DNA of 64,000 nucleotides from Chelydra serpentina. Its lineage: Eukaryota; Chordata; Testudines; Chelydridae. Location: the NCBI GenBank assembly GCA_037349315.1, contig JBAIAC010000007.1, positions 23,454,001 to 23,518,000 of the forward strand, in the 5' to 3' direction. Made by a program: the position numbers and the translations under genes. Of this stretch, positions 57,442 to 64,000 are shown piece by piece; position 1 is the first letter of the stretch, and each line of letters opens with the position of its first letter. Below the pieces are notes generated by a model. It ran no database searches. It saw only the letters and a list, made by a program, of their open reading frames with translations, and was not told the DNA's origin.

Positions 57442-58147
57442 CAGGGTTTCTCAAATGTGGCCACCAGGGGCTTTTCTTGCGGCCACAACCTCCTGGGCTG
57501 TGATTGGGGGAGTGCAAAAGTAGAGCCCCCTCCCACTCCCTGTTGCTCTTGGATGCTGGGGCCAGTAGCACGGGTTGGGCCCTGCCCCCCGTCTGGAGTC
57601 ACCTGGGGCACAACGCTGGAGGAGCAGCCAGTGAGTTCCCCACCTTCCCATGGGGGGTGAGGCTCAGGGTTTGGGCTTCAGCCCTGGGATGGCGGGTCAG
57701 CAAGCTCTGTCTGTGGGGCTTTAGATCTCCAACCCTGGGCTCTGGCTGCGCAGTGGCAGGCCCCAGGCTCCGGCCACATGGCTTCAGGCTCTGTCCCTGG
57801 ACCCCATTCTCCGGCCGCGAGACTTTGGGCTGTGGCTGCAGGGCTTCAGTCTCCAGCCCCCAACCACCTCCCCCAGCCCCATCTCCCCTGGCCCCCACCG
57901 CCTCCCCCAACCCTCCATCCATGGCTTAATTTGCCAGGACTGATTAAGTCTGCTGTGAAAAGTGATACTAGTATATTTGTTAATATCACTTTTCACAACA
58001 GACTTACTAGCTAGCAATAAATAAATTACGATTTGGACTTGTATATGTGCATATTTATTTGATTATCCTAAAGCTAATCAAGTATTTTAGGAAAAAGGGA
58101 GAGAGCAGCCTCTGAGACCACCAAAAAATTTGTCCTGAGAACCCTTG
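57442..58147. mobile_element. hAT-like element with perfect 8-bp duplication (706 bp)
   Basis: The left end CAGGGTTTCTCAAATG and the right end TGAGAACCCTTG are inverted repeats (imperfect). The duplication tgctaggc (57,434-57,441 and 58,148-58,155) is perfect. A 20-bp-arm hairpin (agtctgctgtgaaaagtgat near 57,947 against the copy near 58,003) lies near the right side. The GC-rich centre gives spurious frames. Confidence 0.9.
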
Positions 58148-58240
58148 TGCTAGGCAATGTACAAATAAAAATATTGTTTCCCCGCAACGAAAAAGCTTAC
58201 AACCTTAGTATAAGACAATGGATAACAGATGGGTATAGAC

Positions 58241-58536
58241 CAGTGGTCCCCAAACTTTTCAGGGTCATGTTCCCCATTACCCCGGTCTGTGCTCCCCTCC
58301 TCCCCCAAATCTGCTGGGAGCAGATCCGTGGCTTGGAGGGGGGGATTCGGACAGGGGTAAGGGGGTTGAGGTTGGGGTCACAGCTGGGGGCCAAGCCAGC
58401 GAGGCCAGGAGCAGAGCTGGGTGGCGCTCCCTACCCATTCCACTTGGGGGCTGACCCAGGACTCAGCCGCGCCTGCCTGAACATTCCTCCATGCCCCCCA
58501 CCCAGTGGGGTGCCCCCCAAAGTTTGGGGACCTCTG
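58241..58536. mobile_element. hAT-like element, 296 bp
   Basis: The ends CAGTGGTCCCCAAACTTT and AAAGTTTGGGGACCTCTG are inverted repeats (17 of 18). The duplications gtatagac (58,233-58,240) and atatagac (58,537-58,544) match at 7 of 8. It has the same terminal type as 18,097-18,400. Confidence 0.9.
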
Positions 58537-58544
58537 ATATAGAC

Positions 58545-59450
58545 AGATAGATTGGAGTGGCGCAAGGAAAGAATAAGACTCTATTGATTGGCATGATAGG
58601 CAGTGGTCTCAGCTGCTGACCCATTGTCAAGTTTTTTGTAGGTTTTATAGCAAAGGAGAGTTTTAAGGAGGAATTTGAAGGTGGAGAATGAATTAGTTTT
58701 GCAGATGTTTACAGGGAGCTTCTCTGAAGCATGGAGGACAGCCTGGGAGAAAGCACTAATGTGCTTGTTTGAAAGTTTAACAAGTGGGTGATGGAGGCTG
58801 GTATTATGGCCTATCAAAGATAAGAATTGACATTTCAATTGCAAAGGAGAGATAATAGGTAGGTGGGGATAGGGTGTGAAGGGCCCTGAAAGTGAATATA
58901 AGCATTTAATGTTGGATGCAATGGAGAAGAGGAAGCCAAAGGAGGGATGCAAAAAGAGGGATGATGTGGTCAAAGTGGCAGGCTAGGAGAAAGCCATTAA
59001 GCCTTTGATGACACCTGTGTGTTCAGGCTTTCTGGGAGGCTCTCAATCCTTTATGTTTACAACTAGTTACTGAAAGTCCATGCTATTGCATGGGTGTCAT
59101 TCAGAAAGTCGTGTGTGTAAAAAAAGCTGAAAATGAGGACCTTGTTTCCCATACACTATGTTGTAGTGAGAAGTATTGCTGTTTGTACATGTTTCCTAAA
59201 GTCTGTGCACAGAGCTCGCCCTGGCTGGAGGCGCAAGCATCTTTTTGCAACCCCCAGCTTCTCTGATCAGCTGCCACATTCCACCTGCCACAGAACCTCC
59301 AGACTCAAACATTCCATCCTGTTCTCACAGGGACCAGTGATAATAGAATTTGGTGATATTCTGAACAGAAAGAGCTCTCAGCCATGATTATAACTGTTTT
59401 CATCCCTTCACACTGACTCAAGACATTTTAGGCTTCAGAGTGACAATTGT
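58545..59450. other. LGMN intron 2, possible ancient repeat
   Basis: About 58,560-58,985 ('gcaaaggagagttttaagga', 'gatgatgtggtcaaagtggc') has the style of a very old LINE or SINE tail, but I cannot assign it. The antisense 130-codon frame (58,581-58,973) has no recognised domain. Confidence 0.35.
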
Positions 59451-59561
59451 GAAATCCTGTTGAGATGAGGATGTTGGTCCGGAGTTTCTTTTAGACAAAA
59501 GCCTATAAAGTGATTTTCTTTTGTTCCCAAAGATTAACAATGACATTCTGCTCTATTTCAG

Positions 59562-59659
59562 GCTGATGTATGCCATGCTTACCAGATTGTACACCGAAAT
59601 GGAATTCCAGATGAACAGATCATTGTCATGATGTATGATGACATTGCAGATAATGAGGA
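59562..59659 (+). CDS. LGMN: LGMN exon 3
   Basis: This 98-nt exon follows the acceptor ctctatttcag and ends within a Glu codon at GAGGA|gtaagt. It encodes residues 47-78 plus two bases: [20 protein letters not shown], then [13 protein letters not shown]. This is a core strand-helix segment of the caspase-like fold of legumain, nearly identical to human. The phase agrees with exons 2 and 4. Confidence 0.96.
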
Positions 59660-60767
59660 GTAAGTGAAGAACATGGCAAAAATATTAAACCATTTTTTTT
59701 TCTGTTCCATAGTTAGCAATAGTACTTTGTGTGTACTCAAAAAGAAGAATCCTAAGCACTTCACAGAGTACGTACAGGGACCACTTTACCCATCACTGAA
59801 ATTAGTTCACTTTAGGATGTGTACCTTGCAAATTTCTATATTTTAAGATCCTGATCTCAGTTATGGCAGTGTAAATTCAGAGTTCCTTGGTAACTTACTT
59901 TTGCATGTTGTGATACAAGTAAACAATCTTAATATTTATTATACATAGTAAAAATTATCTGTTATGTAGTGCTTTACAGTACAGACATACCTATATAGTG
60001 TGGATATCTTTAAGGGCCATTGTCAGCCAGTTTAATCCCCAAAGCATGCTTTCCATAAAAAAAGGAAATCCCCATGCATCGTCGGATTTGGTATCTTTGG
60101 CCATATTTGCCTTTATAATACAACCATCTTTTACATTGCACTTTTCATCAGTAAAGATTGAAATGCTTTACAAAGGAGGTCAATATTTATGTGCAGCTGC
60201 AGCCAGTTTCAGTGATAGCCTTTCACTCTGGACTAATTTCAACACTCAGCTCTAACCTTTGGTTCCTAGACGCTGTGTGGGCACAGTGACAGCCACACCT
60301 TAGTCAGCTGCCTTAATTGATAAACCGAACAAGGTGACACCAGCTGGTTAATACTTTGCTATCAGTGACTGCAATTACACAGCTTTGGCAACAGTCCAGG
60401 TGTCAAAAGAGAGTAAAACTATTTAAAAGCAGAATCAGCAAGGGCTACTTGAAGCACCCAGGCTGAAAATCCAGGGATTATAGCCATCACAGACCATGTC
60501 CTGCACCCTCAAAACAATTTACCTGGTCTTGCCACTGGGTTCATGGAGTTTGAGCTGGGCATATGTAATCGATAAGGCACAAAGACCTCCACATGATCAT
60601 TCAAAAATCAGTTTTAGAGAGGTGATGCTTTTGTGAATAAATATGTACAAATATTTGGGCTTGATGTTGTCGATGTTTCATGACCTTTTAATATTTTTCT
60701 AGTTAATTTTTTGGCACTATATGGCATATGAATTATTCTTAATACTTGTGTCCAACTTAATTTTCAG
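59660..60767. other. LGMN intron 3
   Basis: No gene is seen. About 60,120-60,185 ('cacttttcatcagtaaag', 'aaatgctttacaaaggaggt') resembles the tail of a MIR or L2 in reverse. Confidence 0.4.
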
Positions 60768-60849
60768 AAATCCAACCAAAGGCATCGTCATCAATAGACC
60801 CAATGGCACAGATGTGTATAAGGGAGTGCCAAAGGACTATGTAAAAGAG
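60768..60849 (+). CDS. LGMN: LGMN exon 4
   Basis: This 82-nt exon follows aattttcag, completes Glu79 and ends at phase 0 (AAAGAG|gtagga). It encodes [20 protein letters not shown] and VPKDYVKE, residues 79-106. NGT at Asn91 is the conserved N-glycosylation site of legumain. Confidence 0.96.
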
Positions 60850-61275
60850 GTAGGACTGAAGTAATCTCTATTATTTACCAATATGTTTGAGATTTAACAT
60901 TACCTAGTGATCCAAGTAAATCTTTTTCCACCCCCCAGATTGTTAGATATTCCTGAATAAATTTAGTATTAAGCCTCTGCTTGATAGAAAGCACTGGAGG
61001 GTGTTCATTCAGTTGGATGGCTTGGCCAACCTTTCCTAACCAGGATTTAAACAGAGGGCATATTAAAGTGGAGCAGAAACTATAACAATAGACTATTCCA
61101 TTATTTCTACACCATCCTCAGAGTGAGAGATGAGGAAATATTACACTTTAAAAAAAATCATCAAGAACTCGATATGTAAATATGTACTGATTAAATTTCA
61201 CTGTAGGTTTGATGGAACAATCACTCATTGAGTTAATGGATCAGTAGCCCAATATCTGAGTAATTTTCAAGTTGC

Positions 61276-61844
61276 TAAGAGTATGTCTACACTGCATACT
61301 CCTTACAGCGGCATATAAAGTAGGTACACTGCATGCTCCCCTAGCATAGGTCTGAACAGCAGTGTAGATGGTGAAGCACTGCTTAGGCGAGTAAAGACAA
61401 GCCTGAACTCTGTGGGTATATACCTTACATAGCTCTACATGTCCAAGCAGTGCCTCCCATCTACATTGCTATTTTTAGCAGTGTAGTGTCCCTCTGCCTT
61501 CCTGCTGCCAGAGTCTTTCCGTACCGCAGGGGAAGTCTCTGGCATTGGAGAAGGGCTCTGGTGGGGGGAGGCAGCAGGGAAAGGCTCCAACAGCTCCCAG
61601 CAGCAGGGAAGGGCTCTGGCAGCTCCCTGCTGCCTCTCCCCTGCCAGAGCCTTTCCTTCCCACAGTGAAAGGCTCTGGCAGTGGGGAGCTGCCAAAATCT
61701 TTCCCTTCTGCCTCCCCGCTGCCAGAACCTTTCACTGCTGTGTGTAGCTGCACACCACAGTGGACACAGCGTGCTTTTTACTGTGGCATGTAGTTACACG
61801 TATCCTACACGCTGCCACCAGTGGTGCGCCATGTAGACGTACTT
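61276..61844. mobile_element. MITE of the GTCTACA group with a GC-rich interior
   Basis: The ends TAAGAGTATGTCTACACTG and 'catgtagacgtactta' are inverted repeats. The middle (61,490-61,740) repeats 'gctgccagagcctttcc'/'ggctctggcagc' words in both orientations. The right part has 'gtagctgcacaccacagtg', also seen at 25,405. Confidence 0.65.
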
Positions 61845-62443
61845 AAATTGGAGGTAGTCTCAGAGAACTGCATATGCAACCATAAAGCCTGTTGCAAAGA
61901 GCTATAAAAACAGCAGTTAAATTTCTGTTCATACTGTCACCTGAGTGCTTGTGTTCTCTACATTTAATTGAAAGTAATAATTAACTTTTCAAACAAAGAC
62001 ATTCCTAACTTTGTTAAAAAAAAGAGTTACTTATTTCACTGAAGCCTGCCAGTAGTTAGAGATTTCTGTTGGATAAATAATATTGTTTGGCAAACGTGGC
62101 ATAGGTTTTGTACTTGTTTAACTGGAAATGAGACGCAGTAGCCCTTTGGTATCAGATTAAATGGCAAGAACTTTTTGACAGAGTGAAACCTGCTTAAAGG
62201 GATTGAGAATAATCAGTTGCTTAACAGAGGAGGATCAGAACTGTGCTTGATGTAATAAATTCAGGATACTTTCAGGCAGTCTGCCACGACAGATCACCTA
62301 ATAAAGATGACGCGAAGAATAGGTTTAATTGTATTTTACACGTGCAATGACTGGAGCGTTTTCCTAGTTTTCCGCACTATGTCTGTTGCCTGATTTCCAA
62401 GAGCAGCCACGATCTAACAAAATACAATGAGTGACCATCATGA

Positions 62444-62738
62444 TTAAGGATTTGTCTACACCAGAAAGTTGTACTGGCGTATATCAAGGTGTAAATTTAA
62501 ACAGATACAGTTATACCAATATAACTATATACACGCTTATTTTGGAATATGTGTCCTTTTTCAGTTTAGCTTATGTCGCTTTGGAAGGGGACTAAGCTAA
62601 ACCAAAAACCACTTTTATTCCAAAATAACTGCCCACATGGGGGGGTTTATGCTAGTGTATCTATATCATTTTATGTATACTGGTATAATTATACTCGTAT
62701 AGCTAGTAAAACTTTCCTGTATAGACAAGCACTTACGG
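62444..62738. mobile_element. MITE of the GTCTACA group, well preserved
   Basis: The left end TTAAGGATTTGTCTACACC...AAAGTT and the right 'aactttcctgtatagacaagcacttac' are inverted repeats with about 20 of 26 matches. The interior has 'attttggaatatgtgtcc' opposite 'attccaaaataac'. Confidence 0.75.
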
Positions 62739-62898
62739 GAAAAGAAAAATGCTGCATATGAAGATCAGTAATAATGGTTATCAGAGGCACCAGCTCCCAA
62801 AAGCCCACCCCGACAGCATTCCTCTGCATTGTAAAACACTTGTTGGTTCTGTTGTACAGAACCTGTCTGTCTAGGTGAGTAGATAAGGTTGACTGTTA

Positions 62899-63116
62899 CA
62901 GGCGAGTCACATCTTAGGCGCATTTAACATGCGCGAATTCAGCTTTGCGCGGTCGGCAAAAACGGGGAAAAAAAGAAAAATAACAATTTTAAAACTGCAT
63001 CTGTAGTGCGGGCGATTCCGCCTGCCATTTAACTCAATGAGTGTTTCACTATACGCGGTTTTCGCTTTACGCGCTAACCACGGAATGGAACCCCCGTGTA
63101 AGATGAGACTTGCCTG
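62899..63116. mobile_element. Tc1/mariner-superfamily MITE, 218 bp
   Basis: The ends CAGGCGAGTCACATCTTA and TAAGATGAGACTTGCCTG are inverted repeats with TA flanks (62,897-62,898 and 63,117-63,118). CpG-containing words such as 'gcgcggtcggcaaaaac' and 'tacgcggttttcgctttacg' lie inside. It ends about 40 bp before the exon 5 acceptor of LGMN. Confidence 0.85.
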
Positions 63117-63159
63117 TACTGCATTTCATATTTAATTGTAAAACTCTCTTAATCCGTAG

Positions 63160-63245
63160 GATGTTACTCCAGAAAATTTCCTTGCTGTTCTGAGAGGTGA
63201 TGCTGAAGCAATGAAGGGCATAGGATCAGGAAAAGTATTAAAAAG
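63160..63245 (+). CDS. LGMN: LGMN exon 5
   Basis: This 86-nt exon follows cttaatccgtag and ends after two bases of the next codon (AAAAG|gtaata). It encodes residues 107-134: DVTPENFLAVLRGDAEAMKG then IGSGKVLK. The RGD at 118-120, described in human legumain as an integrin-binding motif, is kept. His148 and Cys189 of the catalytic site lie in later exons outside the window. Confidence 0.96.
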
Positions 63246-64000
63246 GTAATATAGAAGTTGTATTCAGGAAATGATAAGTCATATCATATGGGTGGGCACT
63301 CATGTGCTGATGTTGAGTAACGTTGGGATTTAAATGCAATCTTAGTTATATTGTTGTCCAGATTGAGGATTAGCAAAACTGGTCAATGGCTATTCTACAT
63401 CTCTGGAATTAGTAATGTGACAATTCTACTTTTTTAGCAATCTAGTATCAAAAAGTGTGTGTCTGTATCTGACTAATACCAAATATAGTGTGGATTGAGA
63501 TCTAGATATCCACAATAGAGAGCAACTTGGGTACTGCAGACAAGTTGGTGGACAGAGAGGGGAACTCTGGCATTGGAATCAGGTGGAAGAAAGGAGAAAA
63601 GTTACAGAGCTGGACTGTATTTAAATTGGTCATGGCCACATAGCTGTAGTCACATGGGGCTTCACCTACAAAGCTCAAGCTTAACATTTTCAGTGTATAA
63701 ATACAAGATTAGAAGTTCTGAGAAGGATTCTGAGCTTTTATTAATGAATATATTGCTGTACTGCTGCAAAATCACTAAACTGGAAAGAGGCCTAAAAGGC
63801 GAACAGAGCTAAACATTTCATTAGCCAAATTAAAAATTGCACTTAGGCCCATGGCTATTCATACATGGGCCTCCCTCTTCCCTCCCCGCCTGCATAGTTG
63901 TAAGTAAGGGAGTGGATGTGCAGGGGTCCCAACATTTATTGCTACTCAGTAAGAAGACAGTAGTTAACCTTACTTGCATCCATGCATAGTTGCCATTTGC
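63246..64000. other. LGMN intron 5 (partial), nothing assignable
   Basis: I see no exon or bounded repeat before the window ends. Confidence 0.45.

Noticed and set aside
58581..58973. 130-codon minus-strand ORF in LGMN intron 2
   Set aside because: The translation is Leu/Ser/His-rich without known motifs and lies over a probable ancient repeat.
1..64000. CRISPR array, operon or defence-like system
   Set aside because: No regularly spaced repeats with unique spacers and no clustered short-spaced genes occur. The spliced genes and repeats are those of a vertebrate genome.

Overview
This is vertebrate nuclear DNA, most likely from a cryptodire turtle. The genes are intron-rich, with GT-AG splice sites and two CpG-island promoters. 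The repeats are CR1 LINEs, CORE-SINE (MIR-type) copies, many short hAT-like and Tigger/pogo-like DNA elements, and two tRNA-headed SINEs with a CR1-type 3' tail, the Cry I type known from cryptodires. The species call rests on repeat recognition, not on a database search.

Two real protein-coding genes are present, both cut by the window edges and arranged head to head. GOLGA5 (golgin-84, a Golgi tether) is on the minus strand. Its CpG-island promoter and non-coding exon 1 lie near 14.7-14.9 kb, its start codon is at 13,641, and seven coding exons run leftward to 1,627 and cover about 545 residues. The C-terminal quarter with the membrane anchor lies beyond position 1. LGMN (legumain, a lysosomal asparaginyl endopeptidase) is on the plus strand. 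Its CpG-island promoter is at about 33.85-34.55 kb, its start codon is at 42,995, and four coding exons end at 63,245 and cover residues 1-134. His148 and Cys189 of the catalytic centre lie in exons to the right of the window. The same divergent GOLGA5/LGMN order occurs on human chromosome 14, so this is conserved synteny. All exon phases join correctly with no frameshift or premature stop, so both genes look functional.

Layout: 1-14.9 kb is GOLGA5 with a solo LTR (242-1263), a frameshifted CR1 (about 3.4-5.4 kb) and a nested pair of DNA transposons (6207-7820) in its introns. 15.3-33.8 kb is intergenic, dominated by GC-rich repeats, MITEs, SINE and LINE remnants, an LTR-like block and one unidentified minus-strand open reading frame (27,853-28,214). 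33.85-64 kb is LGMN, whose introns 1 and 2 hold an inverted pair of Tigger-like MITEs, an old CR1, a LINE remnant from another clade, several hAT-like elements with readable 8-bp target duplications, and a pile of MITEs whose ends contain GTCTACA-like sequence.

No bacterial, CRISPR or operon-like system is present. The points most worth a second look are the two opposed ZNF143/THAP11-type sites with an E-box in the LGMN promoter, the unidentified ORF with a splice-acceptor-like upstream site, two strong hairpins (41.6 kb and 57.3 kb), the inverted MITE pair able to form intronic double-stranded RNA, and the nested and interrupted transposons that record insertion order.
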